Origin: Kribbella antiqua
Lineage (GTDB): Bacteria; Actinomycetota; Actinomycetes; Propionibacteriales; Kribbellaceae
NCBI RefSeq assembly: GCF_004345665.1
Contig: NZ_SLWR01000001.1
Span: forward strand, 310,001 to 374,000
DNA: 64,000 nucleotides
Reading direction: 5' to 3'
In this document: positions 23,723-33,218 of the stretch, piece after piece
Numbering within the stretch: position 1 is the stretch's first letter
Layout of the letters: every line of letters begins with the position of its first letter
Translations under genes and position numbers: made by a program
The notes under the pieces: generated by a model
Seen by the model: only the letters and a program-made list of their open reading frames with translations
The model's database searches: none
Told to the model about the DNA's origin: nothing

Positions 23723-24105
23723 GCATCCGACTGTCACCCGACCGGACCCCAAGAGCAAGTCCCACCAGGACCCGCCGGACCGGCGGCGGGATGGACTACC
23801 TGATCCGCATCCCGGAGACGGCTCTCCTTCTGGCTCGAACTTGAAGAACTGCGGACGTCTCTCAACGGTCTCGAAACTCGCAAGTCAGACCTCGAGAAGC
23901 AGCTGGGAGAAGAACGAAAGAGACTTCAATGTCGTTGCTCGGTCCTGGATGATCTCAGCATGCAGCTCGACGACAAGGTCTGGGAATTGACGTGCCCAGG
24001 GCTGCGCACACGGCGAGTTGATGCACCCCGCCCTGCCTATTACGTACCCCGACCCGGCCCTTCGTTGGTAGATCCCGCGAGCTGTCGTCCCACAGAAAGG
24101 ACACC
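23723..24105. other. Non-coding stretch with relic of acyl-CoA dehydrogenase 3' end and coiled-coil-like frame
   Basis: 383 bases without a normal gene. On the minus strand 23796-23824 matches the end of the acyl-CoA dehydrogenase gene (26037-26065) in 26 of 29 bases and encodes the same AVSGMRIR-stop. On the plus strand an open frame without a start runs from about 23804 to 24106 and reads LELEELRTSLNGLETRKSDL, then EKQLGEERKRLQ, a heptad pattern. The region is lower in GC than its flanks. It looks like a recombination scar or remnant. The SDR gene's ribosome site gaaagg lies at its end. Confidence 0.4.
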
Positions 24106-24873
24106 ATGAACGCCCTGCAGAAGTTCTCCCTCGAGGGCAAGGTCGCTCTCGTCACCGGCGGCAGCCGGGGCCTTGGACGCGCGATGGCCGAAGCGCTCGG
24201 CGATGCCGGTGCGGCGGTAGCGGTCACAGCGCGAACGCTCGCATCGGCCGATGCCGCCGCCAAGGAGCTGAGCGAGCTCGGCATTCGCGCGTACGGCGTA
24301 CAGCTCGAGGTGTCCGATGTCGAGGACGTCGAACGTGCGGTCGAGCAGGTGAGCACCGAGTTCGGCGAGATCGATGTGTTGCTCAACAACGCCGGCATCG
24401 GCGTCGCCGGTCGGGCCTTCGAGACGCCCGATTCCGCATGGCATGACGTGTTCTCCACCAATGTCGACGGGGTCTGGTACTGCAGTCGTGCGGTCGGACG
24501 CCGGATGGCGGAGCGGGGTGGAGGCACGATCGTCAACGTCGGCTCCATGTCGGCCGAGATCGTCAACCAGCCGCGCTGGCAGGCGTCGTACCTGTCGTCC
24601 AAGGCCGCCGTCCATCAATTGACCAAGGCGTTGGCGGCGGAGTGGGCGCCGTACGGGATCCGCGTGAACGCGATGGCGCCGGGATACTTCCTCACCGAGA
24701 TGTCGCCAGTCGACCAGCCGGAGTTCAAACAGTGGTGCGTCGATCCCGCTGCCATGAAGCGCTATGGGCTGCCGCCAGAGCTGGGGCCGGTGGCAATCTT
24801 CCTGGCGAGCGAGGCGTCCAGCTTCATGACCGGCTCGATTGTCAAGGTCGACGGGGGCTTCACCTTGTTCTGA
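24106..24873 (+). CDS. Short-chain dehydrogenase/reductase
   Basis: 255-residue classical SDR. TGGSRGLGRAM (about 18-28) binds NAD(P), LNNAGIG at about 92, catalytic Ser in NVGSMSAE, Tyr and Lys in SYLSSKAA, and the C-terminal MTGSIVKVDGGFTLF. Gluconate 5-dehydrogenase or polyol dehydrogenase-like by sequence style. It is 41 bases upstream of a Gfo/Idh/MocA gene on the same strand, which suggests joint sugar or cyclitol oxidation. Confidence 0.92.
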   Translation: MNALQKFSLEGKVALVTGGSRGLGRAMAEALGDAGAAVAVTARTLASADAAAKELSELGIRAYGVQLEVSDVEDVERAVEQVSTEFGEIDVLLNNAGIGVAGRAFETPDSAWHDVFSTNVDGVWYCSRAVGRRMAERGGGTIVNVGSMSAEIVNQPRWQASYLSSKAAVHQLTKALAAEWAPYGIRVNAMAPGYFLTEMSPVDQPEFKQWCVDPAAMKRYGLPPELGPVAIFLASEASSFMTGSIVKVDGGFTLF

Positions 24874-24914
24874 GCCGGCTTCCTCATCACTACTGCGTTC
24901 CTGAAGGGTCTTTC

Positions 24915-25952
24915 ATGGTAACGATAGGCATCGTTGGCGCCGGACTGCGCGGGAGGCTGTTCGCCGAGGCTCTCCAGGGCCAGCCGGACGTCACCGTCGT
25001 CGGCCTCGCGGAGCCCTCGGCCAAGGTGGCCGAGGAGGCGAGGGGCGCCACGGGTCTACCTCTCGTCGCGTCGCACCCCGAGTTGCTCGAGGCATTCGAT
25101 CCGGACGCTGTGATCGTGGCGACCCCTGACTTCGCCCATCGCCAGATTGCCGTCGACGTGGCCGAGGCCGGTAAGCATCTGCTGATCGAGAAGCCGGTCG
25201 CCACCAACCTGGACGACGCCCTTGCCATCGCCGCGGCGGTTCACCGCTCGGGCGTTCGATGCCTCGTCGGCTTCGAGAACCGTTGGAACCCGCACGTGGT
25301 GCAAGCCAAAGCGGCGATCGCGTCCGGGAGCCTTGGCGAGCCGATCACGGCATCAGCCACCCTGAGCAACTCCTTCTTCGTGCCGACCACCATGCTGTCG
25401 TGGGCGGCTCAGTCGTCGCCGGCCTGGTTTCTCATGCCGCACACCCTCGACCTCGTACTGTGGCTCACCGGCAGGAAGCCCGTATCGGTGAGCGCGGTGG
25501 GATCTCGTGGTGTCCTCGCCAAGCGCGGCATCGACACCTGGGACGTGGTGCATGCCCTGGTCACCTTTGACGACGGATCGACTGCGACGTTCTCATCGGC
25601 GTGGACGCTGCCGGATGCCGGTGACGGCATCGTCGACTTCCGGTTCCAGGTGATCGGCACCGAGGGGTCCGTGACCGCGGATCTGTCGCATCAGGGCCTC
25701 ACCGTGGTGAGCGACAAGTACCGGTCAGCGTGGCCGGTCTCCGGTCGGATCGGGCGATCACAGGTCGGCCCTGCCGTATGGATGGTTCAGGACTTCGCGG
25801 CGGGACTCGTCGACGGCGGCGAACTCGGGCCGGGCATCGACCACGGCGTACTGGTCACGGAGATCATCTGCGCGATCGAGGACTCGATCAACACCGGACA
25901 GACCGTGGACCTGAGCGTTCCGATCACCCAGCCCACGGGCCGCGCCCGATAA
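24915..25952 (+). CDS. Gfo/Idh/MocA-family oxidoreductase
   Basis: 345 residues from ATG 24915 (gaaggg upstream). N-terminal TIGIVGAGLRGRLFAEALQG is the Rossmann fold, and HLLIEKPVATNLDDA holds the conserved EKP of the family. The C-terminal alpha/beta domain runs from about 125 with PHTLDLVLWLTG, which carries the catalytic-site histidine. Uses NAD(P) to oxidise a sugar, inositol or related compound. Probably co-transcribed with the SDR gene. Confidence 0.92.
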   Translation: MVTIGIVGAGLRGRLFAEALQGQPDVTVVGLAEPSAKVAEEARGATGLPLVASHPELLEAFDPDAVIVATPDFAHRQIAVDVAEAGKHLLIEKPVATNLDDALAIAAAVHRSGVRCLVGFENRWNPHVVQAKAAIASGSLGEPITASATLSNSFFVPTTMLSWAAQSSPAWFLMPHTLDLVLWLTGRKPVSVSAVGSRGVLAKRGIDTWDVVHALVTFDDGSTATFSSAWTLPDAGDGIVDFRFQVIGTEGSVTADLSHQGLTVVSDKYRSAWPVSGRIGRSQVGPAVWMVQDFAAGLVDGGELGPGIDHGVLVTEIICAIEDSINTGQTVDLSVPITQPTGRAR

Positions 25953-26036
25953 GCCGCCAACCGACGTAACGCCCGACCCGAAGATAACGAAGAACCACTC
26001 CCCCAACTGGCCGCAGCCAATGGCGAGCACAAACTC

Positions 26037-27344
26037 CTACCTGATGCGCATGCCGGAGATGGCTCGGGCAATTACCAGGCGTTGGATTTCGCTGGTGCCT
26101 TCGAAGATGGTGTAGATCTTGGCGTCTCGGTGCATGCGTTCGACTGGGTATTCGCGGGTGTAGCCGTTGCCGCCGAGGATTTGGATGGCTTCTTCGGTGA
26201 CGCGAACGGCCACCTCGCCGGCCTTCAGCTTTGCCATGGAGCCTTCGCCGTGGCGGTAGTCGGGGGTTTCGCCGCGCATCAGGGCTGCGGACATGTTGGC
26301 GGCGCGCCACACGAGTAGGCGGGCGGCGTCGATTTCGAGGGCCATGTCGGCGAGTTTGAAGGCGATGCCCTGGTTGTCGATGATCGGGCGGCCGAATTGT
26401 TCGCGGGTCTTGGCGTACTCCAGCGCCACCTCATAAGCGGCCCGCGCGATGCCGATCGCCTGGGCGCCGACGATGTGGCGGGTCATCTCGAAGGTGGCCA
26501 TCGATGCGTTCCGGTTCCGGCTCTCCCCCGAGCGTGCGCGAGCCAGCCGCTCGTCCAACTTCTCCTTGCCGCCCAAAACATTCGCAGCAGGGATGCGGAC
26601 GTTGTCGAAGAAGACATCCGCGGTGTGCGACGCCCGCAGCCCGTGCTTCCGCAGCTTGGTCCCCTGCTCAAGACCACGAACCTCAGACTTCGGTACGACG
26701 AACGCCGCCTGCCCCTTCGTCCCCAGCGACGGGTCAACGGTCGCCACCACCACGTGGATGTCGGCGATCCCGCCGTTCGTCGCCCAGGCCTTCTGCCCGT
26801 TGATTACCCACTCGTCAGTACGAGCGTCGTACGTCGCCCGCGTACGAATCGCGGACACATCCGAACCAGCCCCAGGCTCCGAAGAGCAAAAGGCCGCGAC
26901 GCGAACGTCGTCCGGAGTTCCGTAGCAGCGGCCCATCCATTGGCTCCACTGCTCAGGCGTGCCGTTGGAGAAGATCGCGGACGACGCCAGCCCGGTCCCC
27001 TTCAGCGACATCCCGATCCCGGCGTCACCCCAGAACAGCTCCTCGTGGACCAACGGCATCAGCAGCCCAGTCGGGTCCACGAACAAGTTCACATTCATGT
27101 CCAGCCCATACAGACCGACCTTCGCGGCCTCCTGGATGACCGGCCAGGGCGTCTCCTCGCGCTCGTCCCACTCGGCGGCGGCCGGGCGGATCACGTCGGC
27201 GGCGAAGGTGTGGGCCCAGTCGCGGATCTCCTGCTGCTCGCTGTTCAAAGCGAGCGAGAAGTGGCTCCAGCCCGGCTTCGAGCGCTCGGCGCCGAGTTCG
27301 CCGGCCAGCGCCATCACGTCGGCGGAGACAACAGGGTCACTCAT
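26037..27344 (-). CDS. Acyl-CoA dehydrogenase
   Basis: 435 residues from ATG 27344, which has GGAGG six bases upstream (an ATG at 27350 overlaps it less well). FAD/substrate motifs are present: [40 protein letters not shown], and the C-terminal [20 protein letters not shown] with the catalytic-region glutamate, ending in [11 protein letters not shown]. It performs the first step of beta-oxidation. It is divergent from a TetR gene that leads the thiolase, FabG4-like and hydratase genes, so the four enzymes together cover the cycle. Confidence 0.95.
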   Translation of the reverse strand: MSDPVVSADVMALAGELGAERSKPGWSHFSLALNSEQQEIRDWAHTFAADVIRPAAAEWDEREETPWPVIQEAAKVGLYGLDMNVNLFVDPTGLLMPLVHEELFWGDAGIGMSLKGTGLASSAIFSNGTPEQWSQWMGRCYGTPDDVRVAAFCSSEPGAGSDVSAIRTRATYDARTDEWVINGQKAWATNGGIADIHVVVATVDPSLGTKGQAAFVVPKSEVRGLEQGTKLRKHGLRASHTADVFFDNVRIPAANVLGGKEKLDERLARARSGESRNRNASMATFEMTRHIVGAQAIGIARAAYEVALEYAKTREQFGRPIIDNQGIAFKLADMALEIDAARLLVWRAANMSAALMRGETPDYRHGEGSMAKLKAGEVAVRVTEEAIQILGGNGYTREYPVERMHRDAKIYTIFEGTSEIQRLVIARAISGMRIR

Positions 27345-27397
27345 CAACATCCTCCAACCACAACAGCCACACGATCGGCATCGAGCACGAGGGCAAT

Positions 27398-27415
27398 GTT
27401 ACCGACGAGTGTAAC
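27398..27415. promoter_or_regulatory. Probable TetR operator
   Basis: Inverted repeat GTTAC-N8-GTAAC in the 114-base divergent region between the acyl-CoA dehydrogenase (start 27344) and tetR (start 27459). A likely autoregulatory operator controlling both directions. Confidence 0.5.
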
Positions 27416-27458
27416 CGTCGTTTGCACCAACGGGTACCACTGTGGCTAAGATCGATCC

Positions 27459-28193
27459 ATGAGCTCCGCGCTACTCGCGATCGGACGCCGCCGGACCACG
27501 GCGGAGCGCCGCCGCGACCGGGAGCGGGACATCATCCGCGCCACTCGCGAGCTGTTCGACGAGCGGGGCACGATCGACGCCCAGATCGACGATATCGCCA
27601 AACGGGTCGGGATCAACAAGGCCCTGATCTACCGGCACTTCGCCGGCAAGGAAGAACTGTTCGCCCTCACCCTGGTCGACTACCTGGGCGAGCTGGACGA
27701 ACGCCTGGCCACAGCAGACAGCCCAAGGAAAGCGCCGCTCAACCGGCTGAGAGCGCTCACCGAGGTCTTCGTCGACTTCTGCCTGGAGTACCCCGCCTTC
27801 GCCGACTGCGCCATGAGCCTGCTCCGACGTACGGGCGAAGAGCTGTTCGGCGAGATCACCGAGCCGGTGATGGTCAAGCTCGGTACGGCGATGGCGACAG
27901 CGCTGGAGCGGATCGCGAAAGTACTCGCGGCCGGGCAGAGCTCCGGGGTGTTCGACGACGTCGACACCGACTACCTGGCCAACCACCTCTACACCCAGAC
28001 TCTCGGTTCGTTGCACATGGCAAGAGTCGGCCTGATCGTGTCGGGCCGCCAGCCGGAGCATCCGGTCGTGCATCATGCCGATATCGCCACCGTCCGGGCG
28101 ACCGCGATCACCGCCACGCTCGCAACCGCAGTAGGCCGCAAGGCACTCCCGAAGAACAACACCCGCTCCAGCAGAGCAGGAGAGAAATCGTGA
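27459..28193 (+). CDS. TetR-family regulator of fatty-acid cluster
   Basis: 244 residues. The N-terminal helix-turn-helix TIDAQIDDIAKRVGINKALI followed by YRHFAGKEELFALTL is typical TetR. The C-terminal ligand domain is variable and alpha-helical. GTGA overlap with the thiolase gene makes them one transcript. Ligand is probably an acyl-CoA, by context. Confidence 0.92.
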   Translation: MSSALLAIGRRRTTAERRRDRERDIIRATRELFDERGTIDAQIDDIAKRVGINKALIYRHFAGKEELFALTLVDYLGELDERLATADSPRKAPLNRLRALTEVFVDFCLEYPAFADCAMSLLRRTGEELFGEITEPVMVKLGTAMATALERIAKVLAAGQSSGVFDDVDTDYLANHLYTQTLGSLHMARVGLIVSGRQPEHPVVHHADIATVRATAITATLATAVGRKALPKNNTRSSRAGEKS

Positions 28194-29467
28194 CCGAGAC
28201 CCGCAAGGTGGCCGTTGTCGCCGGCAACAGGATTCCGTTCGCCCGGCAGGACAAGACCTACCGGCACGCCTCCAACTCCGACATGCTCACTGCCGCGCTG
28301 AACGGCCTGGTCGACCGGACCGGTCTCGGCGGCCAAGAGCTCGGCGAAGTGGTGGCCGGCGCGGTGCTCAAGCACGCGCGCGACTGGAACATGGTGCGCG
28401 AGGTGGTCCTCGGCTCCAAGCTCGCGCCGACGACGCCGGCGTACGACGTCCAGCAGGCGTGCGGCACCGGTCTAGAGGCGGCCATTCTGGTCGGCAACAA
28501 GATCGCGCTCGGGCAGATCGACGCCGGCATCGCGGGTGGGGTCGACACGGCGTCCGACGCGCCGATCGCGGTCAACGACCGGCTCCGCAACATCCTGCTC
28601 GACCTCAACCGGGCCAAGACCTTCCAGGATCGCCTGAAGGTCCTCGCCCGGGTCCGCCCCAAGGACGTCGTACCGGAGATCCCGCGGAACGCGGAGCCGC
28701 GGACGCGGAAGTCGATGGGCGACCACGCGGCGCTGACCGCGTTGGAGTGGGGCATTACCCGGGAGGCGCAGGACGAGCTCGCGTACCGCTCTCACATCAA
28801 CCTCGCGAAGGCGTACGACCGGGGCTTCCAGGACGACCTGCTCACGCCGTACCTCGGCCTCGAGAAGGACCAGAACCTCCGGCCGGACACCACGCTGGAG
28901 AAGCTGGCCAAGCTCAAGACCGTCTACGGCAAGGGCGAGACGGCGACGATGACGGCCGGCAACTCGACCCCGCTGACCGACGGCGCGTCGGCAGTCCTGC
29001 TGTCGACCGATGAGTGGGCCGCAGAACACGGGCTGAGGCCGCTCGCCTACCTGACCCACTCGCAGACGGCGGCGGTCGACTACGTGAAGGGCGCCGAAGG
29101 CCTGCTGATGGCCCCGGCGTACGCCGTACCGAAGATGCTGAAGAGGGCCAATCTGACCCTGCAGGACTTCGACTACTACGAGATCCACGAGGCGTTCGCG
29201 TCGCAGGTGCTGGCCACGCTGAAGGCGTGGGAGGATCCGATCTTCTGTAAGGAGCGGCTAGGCCTGGACGCGCCGCTGGGCGAGATCGACCGCGACAAGC
29301 TGAACGTGAACGGCAGCTCGCTGGCCGCGGGGCACCCGTTCGCGGCGACCGGCGGCCGGATCCTCGCCGCGCTGGCCAAGCAACTGGACGAGAACGGCGG
29401 CGGACGGGGCCTGATCTCGATCTGCGCCGCCGGCGGCCAGGGTGTCGTCGCCATCCTCGAGAAGTGA
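28190..29467 (+). CDS. Acetyl-CoA acyltransferase (thiolase), FadA2/FadI-like
   Basis: 425 residues from GTG 28190 with aggagag upstream. Nucleophile Cys in QQACGTGLEA (about residue 93), catalytic histidines in HEAF and NGSSLAAGHPFAATG, and second Cys in SICAAGGQGVV. Long form with the extra loop seen in FadI and mycobacterial FadA2. Cleaves 3-ketoacyl-CoA. It sits in the order tetR, thiolase, FabG4-like, MaoC, resembling Mycobacterium Rv0241c-Rv0244c. Confidence 0.95.
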   Translation: MTETRKVAVVAGNRIPFARQDKTYRHASNSDMLTAALNGLVDRTGLGGQELGEVVAGAVLKHARDWNMVREVVLGSKLAPTTPAYDVQQACGTGLEAAILVGNKIALGQIDAGIAGGVDTASDAPIAVNDRLRNILLDLNRAKTFQDRLKVLARVRPKDVVPEIPRNAEPRTRKSMGDHAALTALEWGITREAQDELAYRSHINLAKAYDRGFQDDLLTPYLGLEKDQNLRPDTTLEKLAKLKTVYGKGETATMTAGNSTPLTDGASAVLLSTDEWAAEHGLRPLAYLTHSQTAAVDYVKGAEGLLMAPAYAVPKMLKRANLTLQDFDYYEIHEAFASQVLATLKAWEDPIFCKERLGLDAPLGEIDRDKLNVNGSSLAAGHPFAATGGRILAALAKQLDENGGGRGLISICAAGGQGVVAILEK

Positions 29468-29480
29468 AGTAGGAGTTGAG

Positions 29481-30833
29481 ATGACGGATCGCTACCAGAC
29501 CTTCACCCGGACGCCGCTCGGCCAGACCCTGGTGAAGAACCTCGGTCTGCCCGACCCGACGCCCCTGCCGCGCTGGACCGAGGGCTCACCGGTGATCGAC
29601 GGGCCGGTCGTCTTCGGCGCGATCGGCGAGACCGACGCGGGCAAGGCGATCCAGGCGTTGCTGCGTGACATCGGAGCGTCCTTCAGTACGGCGACCGAAG
29701 GCGTGGCCTCCAGCGAGATCCGGCCGAAGGCGCTCGTCTTCGACGCCACCGGCGCGACCTCGACGGCCGACCTGACCAGCCTGCAGCGGTTCTTCTCCCC
29801 CGTCATCCGTCAGCTGGCGCCGGCCGGCCGGGTGATCGTCGTCGGCCGTACGCCGGAGCTGGCGCAATCGGCTGAGCAGCAGATCGCGCAGCGTGCCCTT
29901 GAGGGCTTCACGCGAAGCCTCGGCAAGGAGGTGAAGCGCGGCGCGACGGTCAATCTCGTGTACGTCGCTCCGGACGCGCACGAGCAGCTGGATTCGACAC
30001 TCCGCTTCTTCCTGTCGACCAAGTCGGCGTACGTCGACGCACAGGTCGTCCGGATCGGCACCGGGCCGCTGGTGAGCAACGACCCCGATCAGCCGCTGGC
30101 CGGCAAGACGGCGCTGGTGACCGGCGCGGCCCGAGGCATCGGCGCGGCGATCGCCGACACGCTGGCCCGCGACGGTGCGACCGTGATCGGCGTCGACGTA
30201 CCGCAGAACGCGGACGCGCTGCGCACGGTGATCTCGAAGATCGGCGGCACCGAGCTGCTGCTGGACGTGACCGCGGTCGACGCGCCGCAGCGGATCGCAG
30301 CGCACGCCGTCGAACACCACGGTGGTCTCGACATCGTCGTCCACAACGCGGGCATCACCCGGGACAAGCGGCTGGCGAACATGCGCACCGACGCGTGGGA
30401 CGCCGTACTCGATGTGAATCTGCGGGCGCCGGAGCGGATCACCAACCACCTGCTCGACTCCAACGCATTGAGAGACGGCGGGTCGATCATCGGAGTCGCG
30501 TCGATCGCCGGCATCGCGGGCAACAACGGGCAGACGAACTACGCGACCTCGAAGGCTGGCGTGATCGGCCTGGTCCAAGCGCTGGCGCCCAAGCCGATGC
30601 TGACCGAGCGGCAGATCCGGATCAACGCGGTCGCGCCCGGTTTCATCGAGACCGAGATGACGGCGAAGATCCCGTTCACGATCCGCGAGGTCGGCCGCAG
30701 GATCAACTCGCTGCAACAGGGCGGCCTGCCGATCGACGTGGCCGAGACGATCGCCTGGTTCGCCGATCCGGCCTCGGCCGGCGTGACCGGCAACGTGGTC
30801 CGCGTCTGCGGCCAGAGCCTGCTGGGTGCCTGA
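29481..30833 (+). CDS. High-molecular-weight FabG (FabG4-like) 3-ketoacyl reductase
   Basis: 450 residues from ATG 29481 (aggag upstream), the length of mycobacterial FabG4. Residues 1 to about 200 form a degenerate flavodoxin-like domain; from about 205 a full SDR domain with KTALVTGAARGIGAAIADTL, HNAGITRDKRLANM, and Tyr/Lys in NYATSKAG. Oxidises or reduces 3-hydroxyacyl-CoA with NAD(H). Co-transcribed with thiolase upstream (13 bases) and hydratase downstream (one base). Confidence 0.93.
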   Translation: MTDRYQTFTRTPLGQTLVKNLGLPDPTPLPRWTEGSPVIDGPVVFGAIGETDAGKAIQALLRDIGASFSTATEGVASSEIRPKALVFDATGATSTADLTSLQRFFSPVIRQLAPAGRVIVVGRTPELAQSAEQQIAQRALEGFTRSLGKEVKRGATVNLVYVAPDAHEQLDSTLRFFLSTKSAYVDAQVVRIGTGPLVSNDPDQPLAGKTALVTGAARGIGAAIADTLARDGATVIGVDVPQNADALRTVISKIGGTELLLDVTAVDAPQRIAAHAVEHHGGLDIVVHNAGITRDKRLANMRTDAWDAVLDVNLRAPERITNHLLDSNALRDGGSIIGVASIAGIAGNNGQTNYATSKAGVIGLVQALAPKPMLTERQIRINAVAPGFIETEMTAKIPFTIREVGRRINSLQQGGLPIDVAETIAWFADPASAGVTGNVVRVCGQSLLGA

Positions 30834-30834
30834 C

Positions 30835-31692
30835 ATGCCGAATCGAAAGTACGACCACACACCGGGATTCGGCCAGCTCTACGCCCGGACCGTACGGGCG
30901 ACGCTGCGACGCGCGGACTACGAGCCCGACGCCGACGGGCTGACGCTGGAGCTCCCCCGCACCGCGATCGATCAGGACCATTTGACGGCGTACCGGGAGG
31001 TCACCGGCTTCAACGCTGGCCCGGCTTTGCCGGTGACCTACCCGCACGTGCTCGCGTTCCCGCTGCACCTGGACCTGATGTCCGACCCGTCGTTCCCGTA
31101 CAAACCGATGGGCATCGTGCACCTGTCCAACGTGATCACCCAACTGCAGCCGATCCCGATCCACGCCGAGCCCGCGATCAAGGTGCACAGTACGGCGGAA
31201 CGCCCGCATCCGAAGGGCACCGTCTTCGACGTGATCAGCGAGGTCAGCGTCGACGGCGAGGTGGTCTGGACCGACCTGACGACCCTTCTCAGCCGCTCGT
31301 CCGGGACGCCGACGGCGACCGTCGACCTGCTGCCGGATCCGTCTGTGGAACCAACCGCTTGGTGGGATCTGCGCGGCAACCTCGGCCGCCGCTATGCCGC
31401 CGCGTCCGGCGACCGTAACCCGATCCACCTGTTCAAGCTGACCGCGCAGGCATTCGGGTTCCCGCGCCAGATCGCGCACGGCATGTGGGCCAAGGCTGCC
31501 TCGCTCGCCTCGATCCAGCGCGGGACCAAGCTGCCCGACGCCTACACGGTCCGCGTCGACTTCCGCAAACCACTCCTCCTCCCCTCCCGCGTCCAGTTCG
31601 GCTCGAAGTCGTCCGGCAGGAAGACCGACTTCGCCCTGTACGACGAGAAACACGAGCTCACCCACCTGATCGGACAGCTCGAGCACATCTGA
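30835..31692 (+). CDS. MaoC-family enoyl-CoA hydratase, HtdX-like
   Basis: 285 residues forming two hot-dog domains. The second carries the hydratase-2 motif: AASGDRNPIHLFKLTAQAFG followed by FPRQIAHGM, with Asp and His catalytic pair. ATG 30835 follows the FabG stop by one base; GTG 30826 is an alternative. It hydrates 2-enoyl-CoA in the R-specific route, completing the four-enzyme beta-oxidation set. Corresponds in position to Rv0241c (HtdX). Confidence 0.92.
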   Translation: MPNRKYDHTPGFGQLYARTVRATLRRADYEPDADGLTLELPRTAIDQDHLTAYREVTGFNAGPALPVTYPHVLAFPLHLDLMSDPSFPYKPMGIVHLSNVITQLQPIPIHAEPAIKVHSTAERPHPKGTVFDVISEVSVDGEVVWTDLTTLLSRSSGTPTATVDLLPDPSVEPTAWWDLRGNLGRRYAAASGDRNPIHLFKLTAQAFGFPRQIAHGMWAKAASLASIQRGTKLPDAYTVRVDFRKPLLLPSRVQFGSKSSGRKTDFALYDEKHELTHLIGQLEHI

Positions 31693-31743
31693 GCACACCC
31701 CCGGCCGCACGACCGCACGACCGGATCCGGCCATCCTGCGCCG

Positions 31744-31785
31744 TTGACAGCCACTGTTACCGGTAACAAGATGTTACCGGTAACA
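31744..31785 (+). promoter_or_regulatory. Promoter with two perfect LacI-type operators
   Basis: TTGACA at 31744-31749 and caagat at 31767-31772 form a plausible sigma-70 promoter (17-base spacer). Two identical perfect 14-bp palindromes, tgttaccggtaaca, lie at 31755-31768 and 31772-31785, centres 17 bases apart, covering the spacer and minus-10. The LacI-family protein encoded at 35005 is the obvious ligand. This is the promoter for the sugar ABC operon. Confidence 0.8.
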
Positions 31786-31898
31786 GCGCCCTTTCCCTGA
31801 CGCGCTGTTCGTGCAGGTGATTCCGTGCGGTCCGCCTCGGCCGCGGCCGGATTCTGCCTCCATGCCGTTTCCAGGCCGTTCGGTGAGGAAGGAAAACA

Positions 31899-33218
31899 AT
31901 GCCCATTCCAGGCGTAGCCATGACACGCCGTCGACTGCTCGGGCTGGCCGCCGCGTCGGCCGGCGCCGCATTCTCCGGGCCGGTCCTGACGGGCTGCAGC
32001 AAGGATTCATCCAGCGGCGGTGGCTCCACCTCGCTGACCTTCATGAATCAGTCCCGAGGTCAGGTCAAGGCACTCGAAAAACTGGTCGAGACCTATCAGA
32101 AGCAGACCGGCGTGAAGGTGGTCATCGACAGCCCGGGACCGTCGAACTTTCCGGCCAAGCTGCAGGCGAAGTCGCAGTCTGGCGATATGCCGGACATCTA
32201 CTCGACGCTGACGCTGTCGGAGATGATTCCGTACTACAAGGCCGGCTGGGCGCTCAACCTCGAGCCGCAGCTGACCGGTGCCTGGAAACCGAACTTCTCG
32301 CCGACCGCGCTGAAGCTGACCACGGTGAAAGACGGCACGGTCGACGGCCTCGGGGCTGGGATCTATTCGGCGCACTGGGAGATCCAGACCAGCGGTCTTC
32401 TCATCAACACCAAGTCGTTCGAGTCGGCGGGCGTTGATCCGAAGGCTCCACCGGCGGCAACGGACGCCTGGATCGAGCAACTGAAGGCGATCTCGCAGAA
32501 GAGCGGCAACGGCGCGTTCCTGATGGCGTCGTCGTTGTCCCCGCAGTTCCTGCTCACCCACGCCTCGAACTGGCTGACCGATCAGGAGATCAACGCGACC
32601 CTCGCCGGGACAGCGAGCTGGAAGTCCGACGGCTGGCGCAAGGGCCTGCAGTTGCTCGCCGAGCTGACCGCCGCCGGAGTGATCGTGAACAAGGCGCTGC
32701 CGGGCGGCAACGGCGACAACCCGACCGTGGAGAAGTTCTTCTTCAACGTGCAGGACACCGCGACCATCTTCGACGGCTCGGTCGCGATCGGGGTCGCCCG
32801 GGCGACGGCGCCGGACTTCACCGAGTACACCTCCCAAGGCCTTCCCAAGGCGACCAACGGGACGCAGAAGGCCCGTGTCTCCGGCGGCGTCGGCAAGGGC
32901 GCCTGCATCAACCCGAAGGGGAAGAACGTCGATGCCGCGCTGAAGTTCGTCCAGTGGCTGACCGAGCCGGAGCAGGCGAAGGTCTTCGTCGACATGGTCG
33001 GGCTGATCCCTGCGAATCCTCAGGTGAAGGAGTCGGACGTCCCGGCTCAGGTGGCCGGGTTCGCGTCGCTGGTCGACACGCTCCAGATAGTTCCGACGCC
33101 GTTCGGCGCGGACGCGCGTACTGCGTTGATCAGCGGGGTTCAGGGTCTGGTGCTGAAGGAGAAGAACGTCGACCAGGTGCTCGAGGAGATGGACACAGCG
33201 CAGAAGAGGGCCAAGTGA
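31899..33218 (+). CDS. ABC sugar-binding lipoprotein
   Basis: 439 residues. TRRRLLGLAAASAGAAF is a twin-arginine-type signal and VLTGC holds the lipobox cysteine, so it is exported and lipid-anchored. The rest is a family-1 extracellular solute-binding protein (SGDMPDIYSTLTLSEMIPYY; KFVQWLTEPEQAKVF). AAGGAAAAC precedes the ATG. First gene of an operon with two permeases, a LacI regulator and a rhamnosidase, so the ligand is probably a rhamnose-containing oligosaccharide. Confidence 0.93.
   Translation: MPIPGVAMTRRRLLGLAAASAGAAFSGPVLTGCSKDSSSGGGSTSLTFMNQSRGQVKALEKLVETYQKQTGVKVVIDSPGPSNFPAKLQAKSQSGDMPDIYSTLTLSEMIPYYKAGWALNLEPQLTGAWKPNFSPTALKLTTVKDGTVDGLGAGIYSAHWEIQTSGLLINTKSFESAGVDPKAPPAATDAWIEQLKAISQKSGNGAFLMASSLSPQFLLTHASNWLTDQEINATLAGTASWKSDGWRKGLQLLAELTAAGVIVNKALPGGNGDNPTVEKFFFNVQDTATIFDGSVAIGVARATAPDFTEYTSQGLPKATNGTQKARVSGGVGKGACINPKGKNVDAALKFVQWLTEPEQAKVFVDMVGLIPANPQVKESDVPAQVAGFASLVDTLQIVPTPFGADARTALISGVQGLVLKEKNVDQVLEEMDTAQKRAK

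Noticed and set aside
27422..29467. Fusion of a regulator and thiolase in one frame
   Set aside because: The first 256 codons are the TetR gene read out of frame; thiolase begins at GTG 28190, coupled to the tetR stop.
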